Source: Chelatococcus sp. YT9 (GTDB lineage: Bacteria; Pseudomonadota; Alphaproteobacteria; Rhizobiales; Beijerinckiaceae). From it: 64,000 bases of DNA. The translations under genes and the position numbers were made by a program. This document shows positions 23,967 through 33,977 of this stretch, piece by piece. How positions within the stretch are numbered: the first letter of the stretch is position 1; each line of letters begins with the position of its first letter. The stretch is from the NCBI RefSeq assembly GCF_018398315.1, contig NZ_JAHBRW010000001.1, positions 3,666,501-3,730,500 on the forward strand, given 5' to 3'. The notes under the pieces were generated by a model. The model made no database searches, was not told the origin of the DNA, and saw nothing but the letters and a program-made list of their open reading frames with translations.

Positions 23967-24015
23967 CGGGATCGCCCGTTTTCGCGCGGGTTTTCACACA
24001 TTGCGGGACCGCGTC

Positions 24016-25755
24016 ATGCCCGATGAGCGCGAGTTCCGTATTCGTCCGGGGCGCATCCGTTCGACACGCACCCAACAGGCGCGGCCGTTCATTGCCCAGG
24101 CACTGGCGGCGGCGAAAAAGGCCGGAGGAGGCGTTTCACGCTCGGGCCGGATCGTCTCGGGCAACCGCTCGCGGTTCGGGCATGGCCAACGCGCCAGCAT
24201 TCAGGCCAATCGCTTCATTACCGCGCGCTCGCGCGGCGCGGTGATCAAGGCGCGCGTTGTCCGTCACACTGCCCGCAAGGCGCCGCTCGGCACGCATCTC
24301 GATTATCTGCGCCGCGATGGCGTCACCCGGGACGGGGAGAAGGCGCGGCTGTTCGGGCCAGAGAGGGATTCAGTGGATGGATGCGCCTTTGTCGAACGGT
24401 GCGGCGGGGACAGGCATCATTTCCGCTTCATCGTCTCGCCCGACGACGCCCTCGACATGGCGGACCTCAAATCCTTTACCCGCGATCTGGCCGGGCAGAT
24501 GGAAAAGGATCTCGGCACCCGGCTCGACTGGGTGGCGGTCGATCACTGGAATACCGAGCATCCCCATATCCATCTGATCGTGCGCGGCGTGCGCGACGAC
24601 GGCCAGGATCTCGTCATTGCGCGCGACTACATCAAGGAAGGGATGCGCGACCGGGCGCGCGATCTCATCACCCAGGAGCTCGGGCCGCGAACCGAACACG
24701 ACATTCGCCGCACGCTCGAGCGTCAGATGGCTGCCGAACGTTGGACCGGACTTGACCGCCAGCTTGTGCGCGATGGACGCGGCACCGGGATCATCGATGT
24801 CGCTCTGCGGGCTGGCGAGCCGCCCGATGAGTATCGGGCGCTAAAGCTCGGGCGGTTGCGCAAGCTCGAAACCCTCGGTCTTGCCGAACAGATCGGCCCC
24901 GGCCAGTGGGCGATCGACGACAAGGCGCAAACGGTGCTGCGTGAGCTTGGCGAGCGTGGCGACATCATCAAGCGCATGCACCGCGCGCTGACCGAGCGCG
25001 GCATAGAGCGCGGTGCGGCAAGCTATGTGCTCGCCGGCGAAAGCCTGAAGACGCCTGTCATCGGCAGGCTAGTCGCACGCGGGCTCGATGACGAACTCAA
25101 AGGCACGGCCTATGCCGTGGTCGATGGCGTCGATGGGCGAACCCATCACATCAGGCTTCCCGATCTCGATGCGGCCGGTGACAGCGCACCCGGTTCCATC
25201 GTCGAACTGCGCGGATTTGACGATGCCATAGGGCAGCGGCGAGTGGCAATCGCCGTGCGCTCGGATCTCGATCTGCACAGCCAGGTTTCGGCGCCGGGAG
25301 CGACCTGGCTCGACCGGCAGGCCCTGGCGCGCGATCCGGCTGCGCTGTCCGCAGGTGGTTTTGGGGGCGAGGTCCGCCAGGCCATGGAGGAACGCGCCGA
25401 GCATCTGGTGGGGGAAGGACTGGCCACGCGGCAGCGTCGCCGGATCATCTTCAGTCGCAACCTGATCGAGACGCTGCGCCGGCGCGAACTCGAGGCTCTC
25501 GGCAGCAGGCTGTCGCAAGAAACCGGCCTTGCCTTCAATCGCGCCGCCGAGGGTGACTATGTCGCCGGCACCTACCGCCAGCGTCTCACGCTCGCGTCGG
25601 GCCGCTTCGCCATGATCGATGACGGGCTCGGTTTCCAGCTCGTCCCCTGGTCGCCCTCACTCGAAAAGCATCTCGGCCGCCATGTTTCGGGTCTCGCCCG
25701 CGGCAATGGCGGGGTGGACTGGAGCTTTGGACGACAGCGCGGGCTTGGCCTCTGA
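24016..25755 (+). CDS. RlxS-type relaxase (VirD2-like, DUF3363), 579 aa
   Basis: The conjugative relaxase that nicks oriT and pilots the strand. Relaxase motif III is visible as VDHWNTEHPHIHLIVRG (the metal-binding HxH). HHFRFIVSPDD and LGTHLDYLRRDG are upstream motifs. The C-terminal 300 residues are DUF3363, which characterises the RlxS family of alphaproteobacterial ICEs. The ATG at 24016 was chosen as the usual N-terminus (MPDEREFRIRPGRI); the longer frame back to 23821 would cover the oriT candidate. TraG follows 23 bases later. Confidence 0.9.
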   Translation: MPDEREFRIRPGRIRSTRTQQARPFIAQALAAAKKAGGGVSRSGRIVSGNRSRFGHGQRASIQANRFITARSRGAVIKARVVRHTARKAPLGTHLDYLRRDGVTRDGEKARLFGPERDSVDGCAFVERCGGDRHHFRFIVSPDDALDMADLKSFTRDLAGQMEKDLGTRLDWVAVDHWNTEHPHIHLIVRGVRDDGQDLVIARDYIKEGMRDRARDLITQELGPRTEHDIRRTLERQMAAERWTGLDRQLVRDGRGTGIIDVALRAGEPPDEYRALKLGRLRKLETLGLAEQIGPGQWAIDDKAQTVLRELGERGDIIKRMHRALTERGIERGAASYVLAGESLKTPVIGRLVARGLDDELKGTAYAVVDGVDGRTHHIRLPDLDAAGDSAPGSIVELRGFDDAIGQRRVAIAVRSDLDLHSQVSAPGATWLDRQALARDPAALSAGGFGGEVRQAMEERAEHLVGEGLATRQRRRIIFSRNLIETLRRRELEALGSRLSQETGLAFNRAAEGDYVAGTYRQRLTLASGRFAMIDDGLGFQLVPWSPSLEKHLGRHVSGLARGNGGVDWSFGRQRGLGL

Positions 25756-25778
25756 GCGCCGCATCGAAAGGACCTGCC

Positions 25779-27758
25779 ATGTCAGCCACGAAAATCCTCT
25801 GGGGCCAGATCCTCACGGTCTTCCTGATCATCCTGGTGACGACATGGGCGGCCACGCAATACGTCGCCTGGGAGCTCGGGTTTCAGGCTCAGCTCGGAAC
25901 CCCGTGGTTTCGCCTTGCGGGCTGGCCCGTCTACTATCCGCCGGCAATTTTCTGGTGGTGGTATTTCTATGAGGCCTATGCCCCGGAGGTCTTTGCCAAA
26001 GGTGGCCTGATCGCCGCTTCGGGCGGATTCATCGCCATCGCCGTCGCGATTGGCATGTCGGTCTGGCGCGCCCGCGAAGCCAGGAACGCTGAAACCTACG
26101 GATCTGCCCGCTGGGCGAAACCGCAGGAGGTAAAGACGGCGGGCCTGCTCGATCCCGACGGCGTGGTGCTCGGCCGCTATGAGGGGAGCTATCTTCGCCA
26201 TGACGGGCCCGAGCACGTGCTGTGTTTTGCGCCCACGCGTTCCGGCAAGGGCGTCGGCCTCGTCGTGCCTTCGCTCCTGACCTGGCCAGGCTCGGCCATC
26301 GTTCACGACATCAAGGGCGAAAACTGGCAGCTCACCGCCGGCTTTCGCGCCCGCCATGGCCGCGTCCTGCTGTTCGATCCCACCAATCCGAAATCGTCCG
26401 CCTACAATCCGCTGCTCGAGGTCCGCCGCGGCGAATGGGAGGTGCGCGATGTTCAGAATATCGCCGACATCCTGGTCGATCCCGAAGGCAGTCTCGAAAA
26501 GCGCAATCATTGGGAAAAGACCAGCCACGCACTTCTGGTCGGCGCGATCCTGCACGTCCTCTATGCTGAAAAGGACAAGACCCTCGCCGGGGTTGCCGCC
26601 TTCCTTTCCGATCCCAGACGGCCGATCGAGGCAACGCTCGCCGCGATGATGAAAACCGCGCATCTGGGCGAGGCCGGCCCACATCCGGTCATCGCCAGCG
26701 CGGCGCGCGAATTGCTGAACAAATCCGACAATGAGCGCTCGGGCGTGCTTTCGACCGCCATGTCCTTTCTCGGGCTTTACCGCGATCCGGTCATTGCCGA
26801 AGTCACCCGCCGCTGTGACTGGCGCATTGCCGATATGGCAGAGGCGACAGCACCGACAACGCTCTACCTCGTCGTGCCGCCTTCCGACATCAATCGCACC
26901 AAGCCGCTGATCCGCCTGATCCTCAATCAGGTCGGCCGCAGGCTGACCGAGGACCTTCATGCCCACGGCGGCCGCCACCGGCTGCTCCTGATGCTCGACG
27001 AGTTTCCCGCGCTGGGGCGTTTGGATTTCTTCGAAAGCGCGCTGGCCTTCATGGCCGGTTACGGGCTCAAGAGCTTTTTGATCGCGCAATCGCTCAACCA
27101 GATCGAGAAGGCCTACGGTCCCAACAATTCCATCCTCGACAATTGTCATGTGCGCGTCAGCTTCGCCACCAATGACGAGCGCACCGCCAAACGCGTGTCC
27201 GATGCGCTTGGCACGGCAACCGAGATGAAGGCGATGAAGAACTATGCCGGGCACCGGCTGTCGCCCTGGCTCGGACATCTGATGGTCTCGCGATCCGAAA
27301 CTGCCCGCCAATTGCTGACGCCGGGCGAGATCATGCAGCTTCCACCGACCGACGAGATCGTCATGGTCGCCGGAACTCCGCCGATTCGGGCGAAGAAGGC
27401 GCGCTACTATGAGGACCGCCGGTTCACCGAACGCGTGCTGCCGCCGCCGGAGTTGGTATCGCCCGCTCCGAAGCAGTCTGACGATTGGAGTGCTTTGCCT
27501 CTGCCGGAAAGTCCAGGTTCCACGATCGAAACGGTGATGGTTGACGATGAGGACCCCACTCAGTCCGAGCACCGGCAGCAGCCGGAGCTGAGCCGCGTCG
27601 ACTCGGTCGAGAAAAGCGCGCCGATCGAAAACGAGTTCGACCCCTTGTCCTATGACGGCAGCGACGATGAGGCCGCCCGCAGCCAGCGGCTGACCCGCGT
27701 GATGCGCGGGGTCGCGCGGCAGGTGTCGATGGATCCCGGCGACGGCATGGAGCTGTAA
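25779..27758 (+). CDS. traG: TraG/VirD4 coupling protein, 659 aa
   Basis: The type IV coupling ATPase that delivers the relaxase-DNA complex to the Trb channel. Two or three N-terminal membrane segments (about residues 8-30, 45-65 and 80-98) precede the motor domain with Walker A FAPTRSGKGVGLVVPSLL and Walker B LLMLDEFPALGRLDFFE. The C-terminal 100 residues are acidic and variable, as expected for substrate recognition. Standard family length. Confidence 0.95.
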   Translation: MSATKILWGQILTVFLIILVTTWAATQYVAWELGFQAQLGTPWFRLAGWPVYYPPAIFWWWYFYEAYAPEVFAKGGLIAASGGFIAIAVAIGMSVWRAREARNAETYGSARWAKPQEVKTAGLLDPDGVVLGRYEGSYLRHDGPEHVLCFAPTRSGKGVGLVVPSLLTWPGSAIVHDIKGENWQLTAGFRARHGRVLLFDPTNPKSSAYNPLLEVRRGEWEVRDVQNIADILVDPEGSLEKRNHWEKTSHALLVGAILHVLYAEKDKTLAGVAAFLSDPRRPIEATLAAMMKTAHLGEAGPHPVIASAARELLNKSDNERSGVLSTAMSFLGLYRDPVIAEVTRRCDWRIADMAEATAPTTLYLVVPPSDINRTKPLIRLILNQVGRRLTEDLHAHGGRHRLLLMLDEFPALGRLDFFESALAFMAGYGLKSFLIAQSLNQIEKAYGPNNSILDNCHVRVSFATNDERTAKRVSDALGTATEMKAMKNYAGHRLSPWLGHLMVSRSETARQLLTPGEIMQLPPTDEIVMVAGTPPIRAKKARYYEDRRFTERVLPPPELVSPAPKQSDDWSALPLPESPGSTIETVMVDDEDPTQSEHRQQPELSRVDSVEKSAPIENEFDPLSYDGSDDEAARSQRLTRVMRGVARQVSMDPGDGMEL

Positions 27759-27763
27759 GCATC

Positions 27764-28195
27764 ATGGTTCGTCGCAAGAAGAAGGCGCAAGTCTCAGTCT
27801 ATCTCGATCCCGAGATCATGACGATGCTGGCGGATTACGCTGCTCGCCGGGACCAGTCCCAGTCGATGATCGCGGAGGCCGCTATCGCATCCTTCCTCTC
27901 GCCCGACGCCGATGAGAGGCGCGAAGCAGCCATCGCTAAGCGGATCGATCAGGTTGACCGTCGCCTGATGCGCCTCGAGCGCGATCTCGGAATCACTGTC
28001 GAGACTATGGCGGTGTTCATCCGCTTCTGGCTTTCCTCGACACCGGCGCTGCCCGAACCCGCTGCCCAGGCGGCACGGGCCAAAGCGGGCGAACGCTACG
28101 ATGCCTTCGTCACGGCGCTTGGGCGCCGCCTCGCGCAAGGGCCAAAACTGCGGCAGGAAATCAGCGAGGATATAGATCCAGCTGATAAAACCTGA
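27764..28195 (+). CDS. CopG/ribbon-helix-helix protein, 143 aa
   Basis: A CopG-like protein: residues 1-50 are a ribbon-helix-helix (KAQVSVYLDPEIMTMLADYA, RRDQSQSMIAEAAIASFL), followed by a helical region with a hydrophobic stretch (TMAVFIRFWLSS). It begins six bases after traG. In related ICEs this gene sits between traG and trbB and is thought to regulate transfer genes or assist the relaxosome. Here trbB is separated from it by an inserted nuclease gene. Confidence 0.85.
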   Translation: MVRRKKKAQVSVYLDPEIMTMLADYAARRDQSQSMIAEAAIASFLSPDADERREAAIAKRIDQVDRRLMRLERDLGITVETMAVFIRFWLSSTPALPEPAAQAARAKAGERYDAFVTALGRRLAQGPKLRQEISEDIDPADKT

Positions 28196-28409
28196 GGGCT
28201 CTGCTGCCGGCTCGGACGAGCGGGGAAATGAGTCTGAACGGACGCGAACTCGATCCGGACAGCTTCCGACCCCCGCTGTCTCCCTCAAGCTTCGAAGATG
28301 CATCCCGAGAACAGCCGATCGCAGCGTATGCGGACCAGTTGCGTCCCCGTATCGCGAGATCCTAGCGGGTGCTATTCGTGGCATCACAAGATGGGGGGTT
28401 AAGTCGACT
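28196..28409. other. Gap before the inserted nuclease gene
   Basis: No gene is seen. The stretch presumably holds the promoter of the nuclease gene and the left junction of the insertion; GGGG at 28393-28398 is a plausible ribosome binding site. No flanking repeat that would mark the junction was recognised. Confidence 0.4.
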
Positions 28410-29618
28410 ATGCGGATTGCATTGCTGGATGCCAAATCAGTGGGACGGCGCCTGAAAGCGCTGATCGGGAGACACGATCACGTTTCGATGGCGGTGGCGT
28501 GGGGTCAGATGACCGAAGTTGCCGAAGCTCTTCTAGCTCGCAAAGACCGTATCGACACCGTCCTCATCGGGCTCGACTTCTCCGCCACGGATCCTGATCT
28601 TATCGATCGCCTTGCAGGAGTGCGTGGTGCGTTCGTTGCAAAGAACCGTCCGGGCTGCTTCCATCCCAAAATTTACTATTTTACCACAGGCATGAAGGCG
28701 GAAGCGATCGTCGGCAGCGCCAACTTTACCGGTGGTGGTCTCAGTGCCAACCTCGAGGCAAGCGTGTACGTCAAAGGCAGCCTCGATGACCCCTTTTTTG
28801 TGCAGATCCGCGACCACTTCGAAACCTATAAGTCGCTGCATCTGCCGATCACCAAATCGCTTGCTGATAGTTATCGTCGCCAAGCCGAAGCCGCCCGCAG
28901 CAACCCCAGGCCGCGGAACCCGACGTTACCTGACGAAACCAAGAGCTTTGAACGCTTCAACGCAGCGCTTTCGACCATGTCTTGGGCGACGTTCGTCGAG
29001 GAGGCACGGGCCGATCGCCACCACGACTTTACAAAACGAATGAAGCTGCTGCGGATCATCCAGCAGATGTTCGTGAAGACCGCCTCATTTGCTGACCTCA
29101 CGATCGCCGAGTGGAAGGGAATCGCCGGTGTGGTCGGCGAGGTGGAAGCGGTCGCGGCGGGCCTCGACCATCTCGACTGGGGCTGGTTCGGATCAATGGG
29201 CGGCGCTGGCACATTCGCTCAGCTGATCGGCGAACAGAATACTGAACTTGCTGCGGCGCTTGATATGATCCCGCGGCGCGGCGACGTCACGGAGGACCAG
29301 TTCAATGACTATGTCGGAGCCTTCACCGCCTCGTTTGCGGGTCGCGCCCGGATTGCCCGGCTGGCGCCGGCGACCCGCCTGCTCGCGATGAAGCGCCCCG
29401 ACGTCTTCGTGTGCGTGAACGGCGAGAATAGGACCGGTATTGCTGCAGCGCTGGCGTTCGCGCCATCAACCCTCAAACTCGACAATTACTGGGAGCGCGT
29501 CATCGAGCCGATCCGACAGGCGCCCTGGTATACGACGCCTCGTCCGACGAACCGAAACCGTGAGCTTTGGGATGCGCGCGTGGCGATGCTTGACGCGATC
29601 TACTACGAACCGTCGTGA
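28410..29618 (+). CDS. Phospholipase D-type nuclease, 402 aa
   Basis: The N-terminal 150 residues form a PLD-like nuclease domain with one HxK...N motif: CFHPKIYYFTTGMKAEAIVG carries His and Lys, and GSANFTGGGLSANLE the Asn. One such motif per chain implies dimeric activity, as in Nuc and BfiI-type endonucleases. The remaining 250 residues are helical and unrecognised, perhaps a DNA-recognition part. The gene interrupts the usual traG-CopG-trbB order, has its own upstream gap and a terminator-like hairpin behind it, so it is cargo. A defence role is likely from this context but not demonstrated. Confidence 0.75.
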   Translation: MRIALLDAKSVGRRLKALIGRHDHVSMAVAWGQMTEVAEALLARKDRIDTVLIGLDFSATDPDLIDRLAGVRGAFVAKNRPGCFHPKIYYFTTGMKAEAIVGSANFTGGGLSANLEASVYVKGSLDDPFFVQIRDHFETYKSLHLPITKSLADSYRRQAEAARSNPRPRNPTLPDETKSFERFNAALSTMSWATFVEEARADRHHDFTKRMKLLRIIQQMFVKTASFADLTIAEWKGIAGVVGEVEAVAAGLDHLDWGWFGSMGGAGTFAQLIGEQNTELAAALDMIPRRGDVTEDQFNDYVGAFTASFAGRARIARLAPATRLLAMKRPDVFVCVNGENRTGIAAALAFAPSTLKLDNYWERVIEPIRQAPWYTTPRPTNRNRELWDARVAMLDAIYYEPS

Positions 29619-29787
29619 TGAACGCGCACCTAGGGGCTCACCGCTTGGCGGGATCGGCGCTGTGACAGTTCGCAAGCTCTATGCGCCTCCGACGCTTGTC
29701 GCTGCCAGGAGCCAGCCGACCGCGCCCTACGCTATTTCCTGTATTTGCACGCCAGGCTACGACGCCGCGAAGCAGATGTTGAATCGG

Positions 29788-29806
29788 CCCGGTTTCGGGT
29801 TCTTTT
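29788..29806 (+). terminator. Terminator-like hairpin after the nuclease gene
   Basis: CCCG (29788-29791) and CGGG (29796-29799) around GTTT, followed by TTCTTTT. A short stem but with a good T tract; it would isolate the nuclease transcript from trbB. Confidence 0.4.
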
Positions 29807-29859
29807 AATCGTCCCCGTCGGGACAGGATCGTCTTGTCTCCGGCCAGAACGGGGACACA

Positions 29860-30864
29860 ATGGCGGCCTCCCACCACAATAGCGAAGGACACGCTCGCAG
29901 CTCGCGCATGCTGCGCACCGCACTCGGGTATGCCATCACCCGGCTTCTCGATGATCCCGGCGTGGTCGAAGTGATGCTGAACCCGGATGGCCGCATCTGG
30001 GTCGATCGAATCTCCGAAGGTCTCGCCGACACTACAGAACGTCTCTCGCCCGCCGATGGCGAACGCATCATCCGCCTAGTCGCCCATCATGTTGGCGCGG
30101 AAGTTCATGCTGGCGCGCCGCGCGTATCGGCCGAGCTGCCGGATAGCGGCGAGCGCTTTGAAGGTCTGCTGCCGCCGGTGGTGATGGCGCCAGCTTTTGC
30201 CATCCGCAAGCCCGCCGTCGCGGTGTTTACCCTCGATGATTATGTCGCCGCCAGGATAATGACAGCGCACCAAGCTGATGCATTGCGCTTCGGCGTTGCC
30301 GACCGGGCCAACATCCTCGTCGCAGGCGGCACCTCGACCGGCAAGACAACGCTGACCAATGCGCTACTTGCTGAAATGGCGCGGACGTCGGATCGGGTGG
30401 TGATCATCGAAGACACGCGCGAACTGCAATGTGCTGCACCTAATCTTGTCGCCATGCGCACCAAGGACGGCGTCGCTTCGCTGTCCGATCTGGTGCGCTC
30501 ATCGTTGCGTCTGCGGCCCGACCGGATTCCCGTGGGTGAGGTGCGCGGCGCCGAAGCACTCGAACTGCTCAAGGCCTGGGGCACGGGCCATCCCGGTGGC
30601 GTCGGCACTATTCATGCCGGAAGCGCCATCGGTGCGCTGCGGCGCATGGAGCAATTGATCCAGGAGGCGGTGATCACCGTCCCGCGCGCGCTGATCGCTG
30701 AAACCATCGACCTCGTCGCGGTCCTGTCTGGCCGTGGCTCAGCGCGCCGCCTCGCGGAACTCTCGCGCATCGAGGGCCTCGGCCCGGACGGGGACTATCG
30801 CGTCGTGCCGGCCTGCGAGCCTTCCGCCGCCCATCCCGAAATCCTTGAGGAGCCCCAAGCATGA
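29860..30864 (+). CDS. trbB: TrbB, VirB11-like transfer ATPase, 334 aa
   Basis: A hexameric VirB11/PulE-family ATPase at the base of the Trb secretion channel. Walker A is [19 protein letters not shown], the Asp box [12 protein letters not shown], and the His box [14 protein letters not shown]. Length is normal. It opens the trb run; its stop overlaps trbC (ATGA at 30861). Confidence 0.96.
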   Translation: MAASHHNSEGHARSSRMLRTALGYAITRLLDDPGVVEVMLNPDGRIWVDRISEGLADTTERLSPADGERIIRLVAHHVGAEVHAGAPRVSAELPDSGERFEGLLPPVVMAPAFAIRKPAVAVFTLDDYVAARIMTAHQADALRFGVADRANILVAGGTSTGKTTLTNALLAEMARTSDRVVIIEDTRELQCAAPNLVAMRTKDGVASLSDLVRSSLRLRPDRIPVGEVRGAEALELLKAWGTGHPGGVGTIHAGSAIGALRRMEQLIQEAVITVPRALIAETIDLVAVLSGRGSARRLAELSRIEGLGPDGDYRVVPACEPSAAHPEILEEPQA

Positions 30865-31193
30865 CCCATGCCTTGCGCACCCTTCGTCGCCATTTGTCGC
30901 TTGCCGGGTCCGTCATCGTGCTCAGCATGATGATGGCGCCCGCAGCCCATGCTTCCGGGTCATCGATGCCCTGGGAAGCGCCGCTTCAGAGCATTCTGGA
31001 ATCGATCGAAGGTCCGGTCGCCAAGATCATCGCGGTGATCATCATCATCGTCACCGGTCTCACCCTGGCCTTCGGCGATACGGCGGGCGGCTTTCGGCGG
31101 CTGATCCAGATCGTTTTCGGCCTGTCGATCGCCTTCGCCGCCAGTTCCTTCTTTCTCAGCTTCTTCTCATTCGGCGGCGGGGCGCTGATCTGA
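30861..31193 (+). CDS. trbC: TrbC, pilin precursor, 110 aa
   Basis: The VirB2-like conjugative pilin. The signal sequence is about residues 10-32 (SLAGSVIVLSMMMAPAAHA), followed by two hydrophobic helices (AKIIAVIIIIVTGLTLAFG and IQIVFGLSIAFAASSFFLSF). TraF upstream is the expected processing enzyme. Overlaps trbB and trbD. Confidence 0.94.
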   Translation: MTHALRTLRRHLSLAGSVIVLSMMMAPAAHASGSSMPWEAPLQSILESIEGPVAKIIAVIIIIVTGLTLAFGDTAGGFRRLIQIVFGLSIAFAASSFFLSFFSFGGGALI

Positions 31194-31474
31194 TGGCGGT
31201 GGGTCTCGAACAGCTTGGCGAGGTGCCGGGATTCATGGTCCCGGTCCATCGCGCCCTGACTGAACATATCCTGCTCGGCGGTGCACCGCGTTCGATCGCC
31301 ATCATGAACGGCACGCTTGCCGGAGCGGTCGGGCTTGGCCTGCGTCTCTGGCTGGTCGGTCTCGCTATCTGGGCGATCGGGCATTTCGCGGCAGTCTGGG
31401 CCGCCAAGCGCGATCCGCTCTTCGTGGAAGTTGGACGGCGCCATCTGCGCATCCCGTCCTTCCTGGCTGTGTGA
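31193..31474 (+). CDS. trbD: TrbD, VirB3-like channel protein, 93 aa
   Basis: A small inner-membrane protein of the VirB3 type with a hydrophobic pair at about residues 35-66. VPVHRALTEHILLGGAPRSI is the conserved TrbD beginning. The start codon shares a base with the trbC stop (TGATG at 31191-31195). Confidence 0.93.
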   Translation: MAVGLEQLGEVPGFMVPVHRALTEHILLGGAPRSIAIMNGTLAGAVGLGLRLWLVGLAIWAIGHFAAVWAAKRDPLFVEVGRRHLRIPSFLAV

Positions 31475-31484
31475 GGGCTGAGGT

Positions 31485-33977
31485 ATGATGAACCTCGCCG
31501 AGTATCGCAGCCGCAGCGCCAGACTGGCCGACTATCTGCCCTGGGCGGCATTGGTTGCTCCCGGCGTGGTGCTGAACAAGGACGGCTCGTTTCAGCGCAG
31601 CGCAAAGTTCCGCGGCCCCGATCTGGATTCGGCCGTGGCGGCCGAACTGGTTGCGGTCGCCGGTCGCATCAACAATGCCTTCCGCCGGCTGGGTTCGGGC
31701 TGGAGCATATTCGTCGAAGCGCAGCGCTTCGAAGCCGCGACCTATCCCGAAAGTCTCTTTCCCGATGCCGCGTCTGCCTTGGTCGACGCCGAGCGCAAGG
31801 CCGGGTTCGAGGAAGCCGGGGCGCACTTCGTGTCCAGCTACTTTCTGACCTTCCTCTGGTTGCCGCCAGCGGAGGACGCCGCTCGCGCCGAAACCTGGTT
31901 CTACGAGGGACGCGAGCAGTCCGGCGTAAACCCTCACGAATTGCTGCGCGGCTTCATCGATGGCACCGACCGGATACTGGCGCTGCTCGACGGGTTCATG
32001 CCCGAGTGCCGCTGGCTCGATGACGCCGAGACGCTGACCTTCCTTCACTCGACCGTTTCGACGAGCCGCCATCGTGTGCGCGTGCCCGAGACGCCGGTCT
32101 ATCTCGACGCGCTTCTGGCCGATCAGCCTCTCGCAGGAGGGCTGGAGCCGCGTTTGGGTGATCAGCATCTGCGGGTCCTTACCATCATCGGATTTCCGAG
32201 TGCGACGACACCGGGCCTTCTTGATGAAATGAACCGGTTGGCGTTTCCCTATCGCTGGAGCACCCGCGCCATCCTGCTCGACAAGCTTGAGGCGACGCGG
32301 CTGCTGACCAGGATCCGCCGCCAGTGGTTTGCCAAACGCAAATCCATCGCCGCGATTCTCAAAGAAGTGATGACCAACGAGGCGTCGGCTCTGGTGGACA
32401 CCGATGCTGCCAACAAGGCGGCCGATGCCGACCTGGCCTTGCAGGAACTCGGCGCCGATACCGCGGGCATGGCCTATGTCACGGCCAGTGTCGCGGTCTG
32501 GGATACCGATCCGCGCATCGCCGACGAAAAGCTGCGACTGGTCGAGAAGGTCATTCAGGGCCGCGACTTCAATACCATGACCGAGACCGTCAATGCGGTC
32601 GATGCCTGGCTCGGAAGCTTGCCCGGACATGCATACGCCAATGTCCGGCAGCCACCGATATCGACGCTCAATCTTGCCCACATGATCCCGCTGTCGGCCG
32701 TGTGGGCGGGGCCGGAACGGAACGAACATCTCGCGGCGCCCCCCTTGCTTTACGGCAAGACCGAGGGATCGACGCCGTTCCGGCTTTCCCTTCATATCGG
32801 CGATGTGGGCCATACCCTGGTCGTCGGCCCGACCGGTGCGGGAAAGTCCGTGTTGCTGGCGATGATGGCGCTGCAGTTCCGTCGCTACGCGCGCAGCCAG
32901 ATTTTCGCCTTCGACTTCGGCGGTTCGATCCGCGCTGCCGCGCTCGCAATGGGCGGTGACTGGCATGATCTCGGCGGCGGGCTGACCGAGGGGTCGGATG
33001 CTTCGGTCTCGCTGCAACCGCTCGCCCGCATCGACGAGCCGCACGAACGCTCCTGGGCTGCGGACTGGATCGGCGCGATCCTGCTGCGCGAAGGCATCGC
33101 CATCACGCCCGAGGTGAAGGAGCATATCTGGACGGCGCTGACCTCGCTCGCCTCGGCGCCCATCGAGGAACGCACCATCACCGGGCTCGCGGTGCTGCTG
33201 CAGTCCAGCGATCTCAAACAGGCGCTGCGGCCGTACTGCGTAGGTGGTCCCTATGGACGCTTGCTCGATGCTGAAACCGAACATCTCGGTTCCGCCGATG
33301 TCCAGGCGTTCGAGATCGAGGGTCTGGTCGGCACAGGCGCGGCGCCGGCCGTCTTGTCATATCTCTTCCACCGCATTGGCGACAGGCTCGATGGTCGCCC
33401 AACACTGCTCATCATCGATGAGGGTTGGCTGGCGCTGGACGATGAGGGGTTTGCCGGCCAGCTGCGCGAATGGCTGAAGACGCTGAGGAAGAAGAACGCC
33501 TCGGTCATCTTTGCCACGCAGTCGCTATCGGACATTGACGGCAGCGCGATCGCGCCTGCCATCATCGAAAGCTGCCCGACGCGGTTGCTCTTGCCCAATG
33601 AGCGCGCCATTGAGCCGCAGATTACCGCGATCTATCGCCGCTTTGGATTGAACGACCGGCAGATCGAGATCCTGGCGCGGGCTACCCCCAAGCGGGATTA
33701 CTATTGCCAGTCGCGGCGCGGCAATCGGCTGTTTGAGCTGGGGCTGAGCGAAGTCGGGCTCGCGCTCTGCGCCGTATCCTCCAAATCCGATCAGACCGCC
33801 ATCGCGGGCATCCATGCCGAGCACGGAAGCGATACCTTTCTTGAGGCGTGGCTGCGTCATCGCGGTGTCGATTGGGCCGCTGACCTCATTCCCGATCTCA
33901 CCAATCTCGCAAGCCGGCCGGAATTGACGGAGCCCGCCGCGCTTGGTGGCGCGCCAGAAAAGGAGACCAACCCATGA
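31485..33977 (+). CDS. trbE: TrbE, VirB4-like transfer ATPase, 830 aa
   Basis: The largest ATPase of the channel, needed for pilus assembly and substrate transfer. Walker A is TLVVGPTGAGKSVLLAMMAL (near residue 445) and Walker B PTLLIIDEGWLALDD. The N-terminal CagE/TrbE domain is recognisable by ARLADYLPWAALVAPGVVLN. Full length. Its stop overlaps trbJ by four bases. Confidence 0.96.
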   Translation: MMNLAEYRSRSARLADYLPWAALVAPGVVLNKDGSFQRSAKFRGPDLDSAVAAELVAVAGRINNAFRRLGSGWSIFVEAQRFEAATYPESLFPDAASALVDAERKAGFEEAGAHFVSSYFLTFLWLPPAEDAARAETWFYEGREQSGVNPHELLRGFIDGTDRILALLDGFMPECRWLDDAETLTFLHSTVSTSRHRVRVPETPVYLDALLADQPLAGGLEPRLGDQHLRVLTIIGFPSATTPGLLDEMNRLAFPYRWSTRAILLDKLEATRLLTRIRRQWFAKRKSIAAILKEVMTNEASALVDTDAANKAADADLALQELGADTAGMAYVTASVAVWDTDPRIADEKLRLVEKVIQGRDFNTMTETVNAVDAWLGSLPGHAYANVRQPPISTLNLAHMIPLSAVWAGPERNEHLAAPPLLYGKTEGSTPFRLSLHIGDVGHTLVVGPTGAGKSVLLAMMALQFRRYARSQIFAFDFGGSIRAAALAMGGDWHDLGGGLTEGSDASVSLQPLARIDEPHERSWAADWIGAILLREGIAITPEVKEHIWTALTSLASAPIEERTITGLAVLLQSSDLKQALRPYCVGGPYGRLLDAETEHLGSADVQAFEIEGLVGTGAAPAVLSYLFHRIGDRLDGRPTLLIIDEGWLALDDEGFAGQLREWLKTLRKKNASVIFATQSLSDIDGSAIAPAIIESCPTRLLLPNERAIEPQITAIYRRFGLNDRQIEILARATPKRDYYCQSRRGNRLFELGLSEVGLALCAVSSKSDQTAIAGIHAEHGSDTFLEAWLRHRGVDWAADLIPDLTNLASRPELTEPAALGGAPEKETNP

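Noticed and set aside
23769-24026. 85-aa open frame overlapping the lytic transglycosylase stop (ATGA)
   Set aside because: Composition is basic and shadow-like, it overlaps the relaxase start, and it covers the oriT candidate. ATGA coupling alone is not enough.
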